Source: Mycolicibacterium sp. TY81 (GTDB lineage Bacteria; Actinomycetota; Actinomycetes; Mycobacteriales; Mycobacteriaceae). Taken from it: a DNA stretch of 64,000 nt. The notes beneath the pieces are model-generated. The model did not search any database. It worked only from the letters and a program-made list of their open reading frames with translations, and had not been told where the DNA came from. The position numbers were made by a program, and so were the translations under genes. This document shows positions 28,252 through 36,833 of this stretch, piece after piece (the stretch's first letter is position 1; each line of letters begins with the position of its first letter). The DNA lies in contig NZ_AP023362.1 in NCBI RefSeq assembly GCF_018326285.1, positions 2,480,001-2,544,000 on the forward strand, in the 5' to 3' direction.

Positions 28252-28944
28252 ATGGACGACGAGACGACGGCCGCCCCCGACACAGCGGACAGCCCGCCGG
28301 TGATCACCGCGCAGGGGCTCGCTGTCATCGGCGAGCACGGCCCGCTCTTCTCTGATGTCGACCTGGAGCTGCGGCCCGGATTCCACGCCATACAGATGCC
28401 GGGCGGTCCGGCGCAGCACACGCTCCTGCTGTCGCTGGCAGGCCGGCTCAAGCCGACGCGCGGCACCGTCACCGTCAACGGCGCGACGGGGCCCCGCGGC
28501 ATCCGGAAGCACTGTGCCATCGCCGCGTTCGCCGACATCGACGACCTGGAAGACATGGTGACGGTCCAGACGGTCATCACCGAGCAGCGCCGCTGGGTGT
28601 CGCCGTTCCCGGCCTGGGTTCCGGTCCAGTCGGACGTCCCGGAGATGACGGCGGTCTTCGGCGACGACCTTCCGCTGCTGTCGCCAAAGAGCTTCATCAT
28701 CGAGCTGTCCGATCTCGAGCTCTTTCTGCTGCGCATCACCCTGGCCCTGATGTCCGACCGGCCGGTGCTGATCGTCGGCGACCTCGAGCAGGTCCGCGAC
28801 AACGAACGCCGTGCCCTCGCGGTACAGCGGCTCGGCGCCCTCGCCGAGCACCGCACCGTCGTCGTCGGAGTGACCAACCCGCTGGGCGAGGACGCCCCCG
28901 ACCACGTTCTGCATGACCGCCGCATGCTGACCGGAAAGGCCTGA
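28252..28944 (+). CDS. Degenerate ABC-type ATPase-like partner of a YhgE/Pip protein
   Basis: The 230-residue protein aligns in outline with ABC ATPase domains: LFSDVDLELRPGFHAI before the P-loop, LLLSLAGRLKPTRGTVTVNG after it, and SDRPVLIVGDLEQV as a Walker B-like strand. The P-loop reads PGGPAQHT, with His where the catalytic Lys should be. The signature region reads ELSDLELFLL rather than LSGGQ, and the catalytic Glu after the Walker B Asp is Leu. It probably cannot hydrolyse ATP. It ends 2 bp before the YhgE/Pip gene and is surely co-expressed with it. Confidence 0.82.
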   Translation: MDDETTAAPDTADSPPVITAQGLAVIGEHGPLFSDVDLELRPGFHAIQMPGGPAQHTLLLSLAGRLKPTRGTVTVNGATGPRGIRKHCAIAAFADIDDLEDMVTVQTVITEQRRWVSPFPAWVPVQSDVPEMTAVFGDDLPLLSPKSFIIELSDLELFLLRITLALMSDRPVLIVGDLEQVRDNERRALAVQRLGALAEHRTVVVGVTNPLGEDAPDHVLHDRRMLTGKA

Positions 28945-28946
28945 CC

Positions 28947-30905
28947 ATGCTTGCTGGACTCGCATTCGGCTCTGAGATCAAGCGATTCGGCCGCAGCCGC
29001 ATGACGCGCGCCGCGATCGTGGTGCTGATGCTGCTGCCGCTGGTGTACGGCGCGCTGTACCTGTGGGCGTTCTGGGACCCGTTCGGCCAGGTCAACAAGA
29101 TGCCAGTGGCCCTGGTGAACGCCGACCGCGGCGCCGTCGTCGAGGGCGTCCACGTCAACGCGGGCGACGAGATCGCCCGGAGCCTGACCGCGGACCACAG
29201 CCTCGACTGGCATGTGGTCAGCGACAAGGAGGCGCGCGACGGCGTCGAGCACGGCAAGTTCTACTTCATGCTGGAGCTGCCGGAGAACTTCAGCGAGGCC
29301 ATCGCCTCACCCGTCAGCGGCGATCCCCAGAAGGCCCAGCTGATCGCGGTGTACAACGACGCCAACAACTACATCTCCTCGACCATCGGACGCACGGCCA
29401 CCAGCCAGGTGCTCAACGCGGTGTCGACGCGCATCTCCGGCCAGGCGGTGAATCAGATTCTGTCCGTGGTGGTTTCGTCCGGAGCCGGCATCAAGCAGGC
29501 CGCCGACGGAGCGCAGAAGCTGGCCGACGGCGCGGCGCAGGTCGACACCGGCGCCGGCAAGCTGGTCGGCGGCCTCGACGACGCCCGGAACGGCTCGGCC
29601 AAGCTGTCGGCCGGCGCCAAACAACTCTCCTCCGGAATCAACCAGGCCACCGATCCGCTGCTGAAAGTGACCAAGGCCCTGTCGCAGGTCGGCGGGAGCA
29701 CCGAGCAGTTGCAGCAGAGCGCGACGGCGCTGGAGCAGGCCGCCGATCAGGCCGGCGCGCTCGCCACCGCGCAGGACACCGCGGCAGCAGCGATCGGTTC
29801 GGTGATCCAACAACTTTCGGTGAACCAGGACCCGGTTTCGGTCGGCGCGGTCAACACCCTGCGCGGCGTCCAGGACCAGCTGAACGGCCACCAGTTCACG
29901 CCACAGATCCGCCAGCAGATCACCGATGGCCGCAATGCCGCGATCTCGATGACCGAGAACCTGCGCTCCCCCGGCAGCCCGCTGCGGACTGCTCTCGATC
30001 AGGTGGGCGGCAGCGGCCAGCAGCTCACCGACAAACTGAACCAATTGCGTAACGGCGCCCAGCAGTTGGCCACCGGCAATGCGCAATTGGCAAGCGGCAT
30101 CGTGCAACTCGATGACGGGGCGCGCCAGTTGAAGTCGGGCACCGTTCAACTCAAGGACGGCAACCACGAACTGGCCACCAAGCTGGCCGACGGCGCCAAG
30201 CAGGTGCCGACGTGGACCGAGCAGCAGAAGCAGGCCATCGCCGACACCATCGGCGGTCCGGTGAACCTGGAGTCCTCACACGAGAACGGTGCCCCCAACT
30301 TCGCCACCGGCATGGCCCCGTTCTTCCTGACGCTGGCCCTGTTCTTCGGTGCGCTCGTCCTGTGGATGGTGTTGCGGCCCTTGCAGAACCGCCCGATCGC
30401 CGCCGAGGTGCTGGCCATTCGCGTGGTGTTCGCCAGCTATCTGCCCGCGGCGGTCCTCGCCCTGGGCCAGTCGATCATCCTGTACTGCGTGGTGCGGTTC
30501 GCCCTCGGCATGCAGGTGGCGCATCCGGTGGCGATGCTCGGCTTCATGATGCTGATCTCGCTGGCCTTCGTCGCCGCGACGCAGGCCATCAACGCACTGG
30601 TCGGGCCGGCGGTCGGCCGCGTGCTGATCATGGCCCTGCTGATGCTGCAGATGGTCAGTGCCGGCGGGATGTACCCGGTCGAGACGACGTCCAGGCCGTT
30701 CCAGGTGATGCACAAGTTCGATCCGATGACGTTCGGTGTCAACGGACTTCGCCAGCTGATCCTCGGCGGCATCGACGGCCGGCTGTGGCAGGCCATCATC
30801 GTGTTGGTGTGCATCTGGCTCGGCGCACTGGGCATTTCCAGCCTGTGCGCCCGCCGCAACCGGACCTGGAACCTGATCCGGCTCTTGCCGGCCATCAAGA
30901 TGTAG
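28947..30905 (+). CDS. YhgE/Pip-family membrane protein
   Basis: In the 652-residue protein, an N-terminal TM helix (AAIVVLMLLPLVYGALYLWAF) precedes the YhgE motif LVNADRGAVVEGVHVNAGDEI. A long extracytoplasmic region (about 50-430) contains repeats of the type DGAxxLxxGAxxLxxG, which form coiled-coil-like helices. Five or so TM helices follow at the C terminus, with the ABC-2-type pattern GGMYPVETTSRPFQVMHKFDPMTF. Family members act in phage infection or in polymer or protein export. With the upstream degenerate ATPase it forms a two-gene unit. Confidence 0.9.
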   Translation: MLAGLAFGSEIKRFGRSRMTRAAIVVLMLLPLVYGALYLWAFWDPFGQVNKMPVALVNADRGAVVEGVHVNAGDEIARSLTADHSLDWHVVSDKEARDGVEHGKFYFMLELPENFSEAIASPVSGDPQKAQLIAVYNDANNYISSTIGRTATSQVLNAVSTRISGQAVNQILSVVVSSGAGIKQAADGAQKLADGAAQVDTGAGKLVGGLDDARNGSAKLSAGAKQLSSGINQATDPLLKVTKALSQVGGSTEQLQQSATALEQAADQAGALATAQDTAAAAIGSVIQQLSVNQDPVSVGAVNTLRGVQDQLNGHQFTPQIRQQITDGRNAAISMTENLRSPGSPLRTALDQVGGSGQQLTDKLNQLRNGAQQLATGNAQLASGIVQLDDGARQLKSGTVQLKDGNHELATKLADGAKQVPTWTEQQKQAIADTIGGPVNLESSHENGAPNFATGMAPFFLTLALFFGALVLWMVLRPLQNRPIAAEVLAIRVVFASYLPAAVLALGQSIILYCVVRFALGMQVAHPVAMLGFMMLISLAFVAATQAINALVGPAVGRVLIMALLMLQMVSAGGMYPVETTSRPFQVMHKFDPMTFGVNGLRQLILGGIDGRLWQAIIVLVCIWLGALGISSLCARRNRTWNLIRLLPAIKM

Positions 30906-30911
30906 CGGCTT

Positions 30912-31340
30912 CTACCCCAGGCTGACGGTGCCGTCCGGGTTGACGCGCCAGTTCGGGTTGTGCGCGATTTCCCAGATCACGCCGTTCGGATCCTGGACAT
31001 GCGCGTGGAACACGCCACCGAACTGACCGGGCTGCGGCGGCTTGAGTGTGGTGCCGCCCGCGGCGGTCATCGCGGCCGCCAGCTCGACGACTGCGTCCGG
31101 GCTGTCGACGTTGTGCGCCAACGTGATTCCGCTGACCTGCGAATGGTCGGCAGCCTGTGCGAGGTCGGCATTGAACTTCTCCGCGAGGAAGAATCCGAGC
31201 AGCTGACCCGGCGCCGTCTGGTAGAAGATGATCTCCCCCGGCACATCGAGCGCCGGGGTCCACCCGAGCGCGCCGTAGAACTGCCGGGTGGCGTCGAGAT
31301 CGACCGTGGCCAGGGTGAAGAAGTGCACTTGCTGCTTCAT
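30912..31340 (-). CDS. VOC-family (glyoxalase/bleomycin-resistance fold) protein
   Basis: The 142-residue protein has the two beta-alpha-beta-beta-beta halves of the VOC fold: VHFFTLATVDLDATRQFYGALGWTP and SPDAVVELAAAMTAAGGTTLKPPQ...HAHVQDPNGVIWEIAHNP. Glu in VIWEI and His in the first strand are possible metal ligands. The start ATG has TAGCCT (31347-31352) 6 nt upstream (leaderless). The substrate is unknown. Confidence 0.88.
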   Translation of the reverse strand: MKQQVHFFTLATVDLDATRQFYGALGWTPALDVPGEIIFYQTAPGQLLGFFLAEKFNADLAQAADHSQVSGITLAHNVDSPDAVVELAAAMTAAGGTTLKPPQPGQFGGVFHAHVQDPNGVIWEIAHNPNWRVNPDGTVSLG

Positions 31341-31385
31341 GGCCCCAGGCTACGTAGGCCCACCGACAGTTCTCGCGCGGTGCGA

Positions 31386-31805
31386 CTAGAGCAAACCCAC
31401 GCCGGCGACCAGGAGCGCGATGACCTTGGTCATCTCGAGCGCGACATAGGCGTAGTGACCGCGGGAGCGCGGGCCTTCGCGGCCGGCGAGCACCTCGTCC
31501 GACCGGCGATTGAGCCCGGGCCGGACAGCGACCAGCTGCACGACCAATGCCCCCACGGCCACGGCGAACGCGACCATGACGGTGACCGACGGCCGATTCA
31601 CCAAGGCTGCGAGCACGATTGCCGCGGCGAACACCAGCTCGACGGTGTTCAGCGCGCGGAACACCAGGCGCCCGATGCCGAGACCGATCGGCAGGGTGAC
31701 GTTCGGCGCGCGGAATTTGAGCGGCGCCTCCAGGAAGGAGATGGCGAGCACCATCCCCAACCAGACGAAGGTGATGGCGACCTGGATCGCAGTCGGTGTA
31801 CTCAT
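31386..31805 (-). CDS. Small four-helix membrane protein
   Basis: In the 139-residue protein, four hydrophobic segments are visible (about 8-26, 50-70, 75-95, 120-138). FLEAPLKFRAPNVTLPIGLGIGRLVFRALN is a conserved-looking first loop. No family function is recognised. It lies 11 bp before the flavohaemoglobin stop codon side on the same strand, so it may belong to the same transcription unit. Confidence 0.75.
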   Translation of the reverse strand: MSTPTAIQVAITFVWLGMVLAISFLEAPLKFRAPNVTLPIGLGIGRLVFRALNTVELVFAAAIVLAALVNRPSVTVMVAFAVAVGALVVQLVAVRPGLNRRSDEVLAGREGPRSRGHYAYVALEMTKVIALLVAGVGLL

Positions 31806-31816
31806 CAGCGGCGAGG

Positions 31817-33013
31817 TTAGACGGCCAGCGGGCTGAACGCTTCGAACCAGATGCGGTCACGCGCCACACCGGCGGTCCCGAGCTGCCGGACCACCTCTGC
31901 CATGAAGGGCGTCGGACCGCAGATGTAGGCGTTGACATCCGGCGGAAATGCGATGGCGCTCAGGTCGATTCGGCCATGCCGGTCCGGTTCGGTGAGCGGA
32001 TAGCCGTCGGGCAGCCCGTCGTACCAGGTGTGCAGTGCAGCACCGGGAATCCGCGCGACCAGATCGGCCAGTTCCGCACGGTGGGCGTGACTGGCGCGGG
32101 TGCGGTCGCAGTGCACGACGGTCACAGAGCGTTGGGGCTGCTCGGCCGCGATGAAGTACAGCATGCCCAGCACCGGCGTGATCCCGATGCCCGCCGAGAT
32201 CAGCAACAGCGGCGTCTCGGCCGGACTGTCCAGGGTGATGTCGCCGAAGGGGTGCGACACCTGCAGCACGTCACCTTCGAAAACGTACTCGTGCAGGTGC
32301 GACGACACCGCGCCGTCGCGGCGCACCGAGATGCGCCACCCGTCCACGGCACCGGCGTGCGACAGGCTGTACTGACGAATCTGGCGCGCGCCGTCGGGCA
32401 GCTGCACCGCCACCGAAATGTACTGTCCCGGAGCGAAATCGGGCAACTTGGCACCATCGGCGGCAGCCAGTCCGAAGGCCACGGTGAGTGGCGACTGCTG
32501 CACCCGTTCGACCACCCGAACCGGCATCCAGACATGCTCCGGACTGGTGCCGGCCGCCTCATACAACTCCCGTTCGCGGCCGATCAGCAGGTCCGCCATC
32601 GACCAGTAGACCGCCGTCCACGCCTCGGCGACATCGGCGGTGACGACATCGGCACCGAGCACCTCGACGATCGCCGCGAACAGGTGTTCATAGACCACCG
32701 GGTACTGGTCCGGCGCCACGCCGAGGGACGCGTGCTTGTGTGCGATGCGCTCGACGACGTCCGCCCCGGGGGCATCAGGGTGCACGAGCAGCGTGGCGTA
32801 CATCGCGACCGACCCCGCCAATGCCTTCTGCTGCGACCCGTTCGCCTGATTGCCGCGGTTGAACAGGTCACGCTCCAACTCCGGATGCGCCGCGAACAGG
32901 CGACGGTAGAAGACCGGGGTGATCTCGCCGATCGCACCGCCGACCACAGGCAACGTGGCTTTGACAACCTCGGCGTGGGCCGGCGACAACGTGGACGTGG
33001 ACGTGGACAACAT
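31817..33013 (-). CDS. hmp: Flavohaemoglobin (nitric oxide dioxygenase)
   Basis: The 398-residue protein has three domains: globin (about 1-135), FAD (about 150-255: RQYSLSHAGAVDGWRISVRR) and NAD(P) (about 260-395: LISAGIGITPVLGML, YICGPTPFM). The globin has the proximal His in AHKHASLGV, and Tyr and Gln distal residues (PVFYRRLF, NRGNQANGSQQKAL), as in class I enzymes. It converts NO to nitrate with NAD(P)H and O2. AGAGGTT precedes the ATG at 33013. A palindromic motif in an AT-rich promoter lies about 100 bp upstream. Confidence 0.96.
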   Translation of the reverse strand: MLSTSTSTLSPAHAEVVKATLPVVGGAIGEITPVFYRRLFAAHPELERDLFNRGNQANGSQQKALAGSVAMYATLLVHPDAPGADVVERIAHKHASLGVAPDQYPVVYEHLFAAIVEVLGADVVTADVAEAWTAVYWSMADLLIGRERELYEAAGTSPEHVWMPVRVVERVQQSPLTVAFGLAAADGAKLPDFAPGQYISVAVQLPDGARQIRQYSLSHAGAVDGWRISVRRDGAVSSHLHEYVFEGDVLQVSHPFGDITLDSPAETPLLLISAGIGITPVLGMLYFIAAEQPQRSVTVVHCDRTRASHAHRAELADLVARIPGAALHTWYDGLPDGYPLTEPDRHGRIDLSAIAFPPDVNAYICGPTPFMAEVVRQLGTAGVARDRIWFEAFSPLAV

Positions 33014-33103
33014 GGCAGAACCTCTCACTTCGTCGTGAATGCGTCGGCGCGACCCGGATCGATGATTCGTCGAGGCCGGTCCGCCGCCTGCCAGCAGGCT
33101 ATT

Positions 33104-33130
33104 TAAATAAGCATCATCGATGCAAGTATT
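33104..33130. promoter_or_regulatory. Palindromic AT-rich operator candidate upstream of hmp
   Basis: GCATC-ATC-GATGC (33111-33123) is flanked by near-symmetric AT-rich sequence (TTAAATAA on one side, AAGTATT on the other). The size and position suit a dimeric NO-responsive repressor of the Rrf2/NsrR kind. No such regulator gene is next to it. Confidence 0.45.
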
Positions 33131-33246
33131 ATGCTGCGTGACCTACGACACCATGTAGTAAGCACCGGTCCGCAGTCGGAACGACCGATCCCGCGAATCC
33201 GGCAGCCAGAGGTTTGACTCCACCGTCAGACGGCAATGAACGAGAT

Positions 33247-33612
33247 ATGTTCACTGACAAAATGATTCCCCTGTTGGCGGCCGGAGCGTTCGCAGCGGCC
33301 GGCGTGGCCGCCTCGTTCGTGTCAGCCGATATCGTGCCGAGCACCGTCGGCGCCCACCCCGTGCTGACCAGCTACCCGCTGCAGCCCGTCGATGATCCCG
33401 GCCCTGGCCCGGGCGGTGGCGGTTGTGTCAACGGCCAGTGTGGTTCCGGTGGCGTGAATGGTGGTCCCGGAGGCGGCCCGGGAGGTGCCGGCTGCGTACC
33501 CACCCAATGGGGCACGGCGTGCGGTTCCGGCGGCACGAATGCCGGTCCGGGCGGAGTCCCCGGTGGTAGCGGCTGCATTCCCGGAGTGGGCTGCGGCGGC
33601 GGGCACGGCTAA
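33247..33612 (+). CDS. Secreted Gly/Pro-rich protein with repeated cysteine pairs
   Basis: The 121-residue product has a hydrophobic signal (MIPLLAAGAFAAAGVAASFV). The mature protein is dominated by GGxGG/PGG repeats and three similar cysteine-pair units: GGCVNGQCGSGG, AGCVPTQWGTACGSGG and SGCIPGVGCGGG. Each unit could close a small disulfide loop. No known domain is recognised; a structural cell-surface or metal-binding role is possible. The start at 33247 gives the compact signal peptide; an earlier in-frame ATG at 33214 is possible. Confidence 0.72.
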   Translation: MFTDKMIPLLAAGAFAAAGVAASFVSADIVPSTVGAHPVLTSYPLQPVDDPGPGPGGGGCVNGQCGSGGVNGGPGGGPGGAGCVPTQWGTACGSGGTNAGPGGVPGGSGCIPGVGCGGGHG

Positions 33613-33724
33613 CCGCCGGTGAGCCCGGTTTCCCCGACCAGCAGACGATCGACGACGCTGGTGCTCTCGGGCGAAAGCCCTTGGTGCATCAGCGCGTCGA
33701 GCGGCTGGGCGGCCGCGGTCGCCG

Positions 33725-34531
33725 TCAGGTCTGCGCGACCTGCATGCGAATCTCCCGCAGCGTCCGCTCCAGGATGCGCGAGACGTGCATCTGCGAGACG
33801 CCGATCGTCTCCGCGATCTGGCGCTGGGTCTTGGATTTGAAGAACCTCAGGTAGAGAATCCGCTGTTCACGCACCGGCAGGGACTGCAGCACCGGTTTGA
33901 CCGATTCGCGGTCGGTGATGCGCTCGAAACCTTCGTCGACGTCACCGAGCAGATCGGACAGCGACTGCGGGTTGTCCTCGTTGTCGACGACGGGCGTGTC
34001 GAGTGATTGCGGTTGATAAGCATTGGCCGCCAGGAGGCTTTCCGTGATCTGTTCCGGCGCAACGGACAGCGCCTCCGCCAGTTCGCTGATGGTCGGCGTG
34101 CGCCCCAACTGCTGCGTCAATTCCGTTGTCGCGCCCTTGATTTGCTGGCGGATGTCGCGAATGCTCCTCGGGACGTGGACTTTCCAGCCGTAGTCGCGGA
34201 AATGGCGGCGCAACTCCCCCATGATGGTCGGGACGGCGAACGCCACGAACCCGGCACCGTTGTCCGGATCGAAGCGGTTGATCGCTTGGATCAGGCCGAC
34301 CCGCGCTACCTGGACCAGGTCGTCGAGGTTTTCCCCCCTGCCGTCGAAATGGCGGGCCAGCCGGTCGGCCAACGGGCAGCACCGCAACACGATTTGTTCG
34401 CGTTGCCGGGCGAATTCGTCGGATTCGGCCGGAAGGGCGCGTAGCTCTACCACCAATTCCGGTACGTCCGCATATTCGTCGGCGTAGCGGTCTCCTTCAG
34501 GTAAACGCTTCTCCAGCAACGAAGTTGACAT
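33725..34531 (-). CDS. SigF/SigB-family RNA polymerase sigma factor without adjacent anti-sigma gene
   Basis: The 268-residue protein has region 2 (LADRLARHFDGRGENLDDLVQVARVGLIQAINRFDPDNGAGFVAFAVPTIMGELRRHFRD), region 3 (VHVPRSIRDIRQQIKGATTELTQQLGRTPTISELAEAL) and region 4 with the helix-turn-helix (KTQRQIAETIGVSQMHVSRILERTLREIR). This is the SigF/SigB/SigG stress and sporulation group. M. tuberculosis sigF lies behind the usfX/rsbW anti-sigma gene; no such gene is here. Three SigF-type promoters lie within 5 kb, which suggests a local regulon. The start at 34531 is supported by AAGG upstream. Confidence 0.93.
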   Translation of the reverse strand: MSTSLLEKRLPEGDRYADEYADVPELVVELRALPAESDEFARQREQIVLRCCPLADRLARHFDGRGENLDDLVQVARVGLIQAINRFDPDNGAGFVAFAVPTIMGELRRHFRDYGWKVHVPRSIRDIRQQIKGATTELTQQLGRTPTISELAEALSVAPEQITESLLAANAYQPQSLDTPVVDNEDNPQSLSDLLGDVDEGFERITDRESVKPVLQSLPVREQRILYLRFFKSKTQRQIAETIGVSQMHVSRILERTLREIRMQVAQT

Positions 34532-34870
34532 GACGTGCCTTCCCCAGGCCCACAACACGCATCGGGAGATTCGGCTCCCTGAGTATCGACTCGGCGCCGT
34601 GGCATGCGTGTTGTTTCCACCAGTGAGGTGGACCGGCAATCTGCCGTCGCCGATCGCCACCTACGGCACCCAGCACAGCCGTGCCCTCATCTGGACCGCG
34701 GCTGCATACCGGACAGGTAGCTCTCAGCTGCCGTCGCTTCGGTCTAAGCAACTGCGCCATCTTGACGCTGTACCCGACCTTACCGCCGAACGCATCGGGG
34801 CACCACCGCGACGCTGCGCCGACCGGCCATCACAGCTGGTCAGGCGGCAAAAAACATTTCTGCGAGAACA
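34532..34870. other. Gene-free stretch upstream of the sigma factor gene
   Basis: No convincing gene is seen. It should contain the sigma gene's own promoter, but no GGTTT/GGGTA pair faces that gene, so autoregulation of the SigF type is not visible here. Confidence 0.5.
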
Positions 34871-34896
34871 GGTTTGGCCGAGAATGGCCCAGGGTA
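34871..34896 (+). promoter_or_regulatory. SigF-type promoter GGTTT-N16-GGGTA for the zinc-ribbon gene
   Basis: GGTTT at 34871-34875 and GGGTA at 34892-34896 are separated by 16 bp, matching the mycobacterial SigF consensus. The ATG of the zinc-ribbon gene is 55 bp further on. Confidence 0.82.
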
Positions 34897-34951
34897 TGCA
34901 CCCCGTCGGCGTGAGCAGCACTTGAAAACCCAACAGGAACGGCTCTTTTCG

Positions 34952-35206
34952 ATGGCGGTGTGTATTACCTGCGGAACGGATTGCGACGAGTCGTTCACGT
35001 TCAATTGGAACGGACGCAGCGCGAGCTTCGACTGCATCGAATGTATGGCCACGATGGTGGCCCCGATGTGCCGCCACTGCGGATGCCGAATACTGGGCCA
35101 CGGGTTGCGACTCGACGGCCGCCAGTATTGCTGCGACCATTGCGCGCAGGCCGGCGAACACTCGGCCCGGCCGGCGGCGAACACCGACCGCTGGCAATTC
35201 GGATAG
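34952..35206 (+). CDS. Small zinc-ribbon / metallothionein-like protein
   Basis: The 84-residue protein is packed with paired cysteines: VCITCGTDCDES, FDCIECMA, CRHCGCRILGHG, YCCDHCAQ. The spacing is that of two treble-clef or LIM-like zinc sites. Homologous small proteins are widespread in actinobacteria and may bind zinc or iron. A longer frame starts at 34874 but would overlap the SigF promoter, so the ATG at 34952 is taken. SigF control suggests a stress role. Confidence 0.82.
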   Translation: MAVCITCGTDCDESFTFNWNGRSASFDCIECMATMVAPMCRHCGCRILGHGLRLDGRQYCCDHCAQAGEHSARPAANTDRWQFG

Positions 35207-35245
35207 CGGTCTCCCGGCCCAGCCCGGACGAGTGACGCCACTGAT

Positions 35246-35271
35246 GGTTTAGACCGACGGTTCCCGGGGTA
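35246..35271 (+). promoter_or_regulatory. SigF-type promoter GGTTT-N16-GGGTA for the cutinase gene
   Basis: GGTTT 35246-35250 and GGGTA 35267-35271 with a 16-bp spacer. The native cutinase ATG (35340) is 69 bp downstream, before the IS insertion. Confidence 0.82.
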
Positions 35272-35356
35272 AACGGGCCGTATTCGTCGACCGCAATGGA
35301 GCGATCCGACCGGTGAGCCGAAGATCGGTGGGTTCAGTCATGAAGACCATCACGTG

Positions 35357-35364
35357 TTGTATCG
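35357..35364. repeat. Target site duplication TTGTATCG, left copy
   Basis: Identical to 36826-36833 on the other side of IS copy 1. Confidence 0.92.
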
Positions 35365-36825
35365 GATAGCGTCCCGGGGAGTGGTGGACTTCGGATCTGG
35401 CGTGGTTCACGCGTTGTGATCAACGAGTCATGGTGAACGCTAGGCGATTTGGTGTTGTTTGGCAAGTGCTGCCGCGGCGTGTTTGGCGGCGATCACGGCG
35501 CGTAGTTCGTCCATGGAGACATCGGAGAGGTAGCGGCGGGTGACCTGCCACTCGTCGTGGGATTCGATGACCACCGCGGTGGCCAGGCGAAGGAACGCCG
35601 CCGGATTGGGGAAGATCTCCACGACATCGGCCCGACGCTTGATCTCTTTATTCAGACGCTCTATCGGATTATTCGACCAGATCTTCTGCCAATGCGCCTT
35701 CGGGAACGCAGTGAACGCCAACACGTCGGTCTTGGCCTCGCCCATCATCGCGGCCACCTTCGGGAACGACGCGGCCAGGGTGTCGGCGACCCGGTCCCAC
35801 TGCGCGGCGACCTCGTCGGGTTCGGTGTGAGCGAAGATGGTCTTGACCGCCGCGGTAACCGCCGGGGCGTGTTTGGCCGATACCGCGGTATGCAGGTTCC
35901 GCATGAAATGCACCCGGCACCGCTGCCACGATGAGTTCGTGAACTGCTGTGCCACAGCGACTTTCAACCCAGCGTGCGCATCGGAGATGACCAGGTGCAC
36001 CCCCGATAGGCCGCGCGCCTTAAGCGAGGCGAGGAACTCGCGCCAGAACTCGAACGACTCGCTGTCACCGACCGCGGTGCCCAGCACCTCACGGGTGCCG
36101 TCGATCGACACGCCGGTCGCGACCACCAGGGCCTGGGAGACCACGTGCGCCCCCACGCGGACCTTGCAGAAGGTGGCATCGCAGAACACGTAGGGGAAGC
36201 TGGTGTGGGTCAGCGAGCGTTCCCGAAACGCTGTGATCTCGCGGTCCAGGCCGGCGCAGATCCGCGACACCTCCGACTTGGACACCCCCGGTCTGCACGC
36301 CCATCGCCGTCACCAGGTCATCGACGCTGCGGGTGGACACCCCGTGCACGTAGGCCTCCATGATGACCGCGTGCAGCGCCTTGTCGATACGCCGGCGGGG
36401 TTCCAGCAGCGACGGGAAGAACGATCCCGCCCGTAGCTTGGGGATCTGCACCTCGATGTCCCCGGCGGTCGTGGAGACGGTCTTGGGGCGGTGCCCGTTG
36501 CGGTGCACCGTGCGGCCGTCGCTGCGTTCGTAACGGCCCGCGCCGATCGCCGCGGTGGCCTCGGCCTCGATGAGCTGCTGCAACCCGGAACGGATCAACT
36601 CGGCGAACACCGCACCCGAGTCAGCGGACTTCAGTGCATCGAGCTGAGCGAGCAGGGCAGAATGGTCAAGGGTCATCGCGCGGTTTCCTTCGGTGAGTCA
36701 CTTTGGTACGTAACTCACTGACCACTACGCGATGGCCCACCCCAACACCGGCACCGACACGGCCTGAACATCTCCGCCCACCTCAGCCCCGTCCCCGAAT
36801 TCCCACCACCCCAGGGGACTTAGCC
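35365..36825 (-). mobile_element. IS256-family insertion sequence, copy 1
   Basis: The ends were set by comparing the two copies and by the flanking 8-bp duplications. Imperfect terminal repeats start GATAGCGTCCCGGGGAGTGG at the outer end and GGCTAAGTCCCCTGGGGTGG at the inner end. The length is 1461 bp. It encodes one mutator-type DDE transposase on the minus strand. It has inserted into the signal-peptide region of the cutinase gene. Confidence 0.93.
35440..36676 (-). pseudogene. IS256-family transposase (copy 1, one frameshift)
   Basis: Read with one base removed from the C5 run at 36285-36289 (C4 in copy 2), the gene gives a 411-residue mutator/IS256 transposase. It begins MTLDHSALLAQLDALKSADS and shows the DDE residues in YVFCDATFCKVRV, LVISDAHAGLKVA and NNPIERLNKEIKRR. 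The zinc-independent helical insertion (WQRCRVHFMRNL) is also present. In the given sequence it is split into a 195-residue N part and a 281-residue C part. The frameshift may be a sequencing error. Confidence 0.88.
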
Positions 36826-36833
36826 TTGTATCG
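36826..36833. repeat. Target site duplication TTGTATCG, right copy
   Basis: Pairs with 35357-35364. Confidence 0.92.

Noticed and set aside
33221..33246. Possible fourth SigF promoter before the Gly-rich secreted gene (GGTTT ... GGCAA)
   Set aside because: The -35 fits but the -10 is GGCAA rather than GGGTA, and the ATG would follow it too closely.
33609..33689. 26-codon minus-strand frame (MHQGLSPESTSVVDRLLVGE...) downstream of the sigma factor gene
   Set aside because: It is protein-like but very short, has no ribosome-binding site and overlaps the end of the opposite gene. Not enough support to call.
34874..34951. N-terminal extension of the zinc-ribbon protein
   Set aside because: A TTG start at 34874 would fall inside the SigF-type promoter, and the extra 26 residues lack family resemblance.
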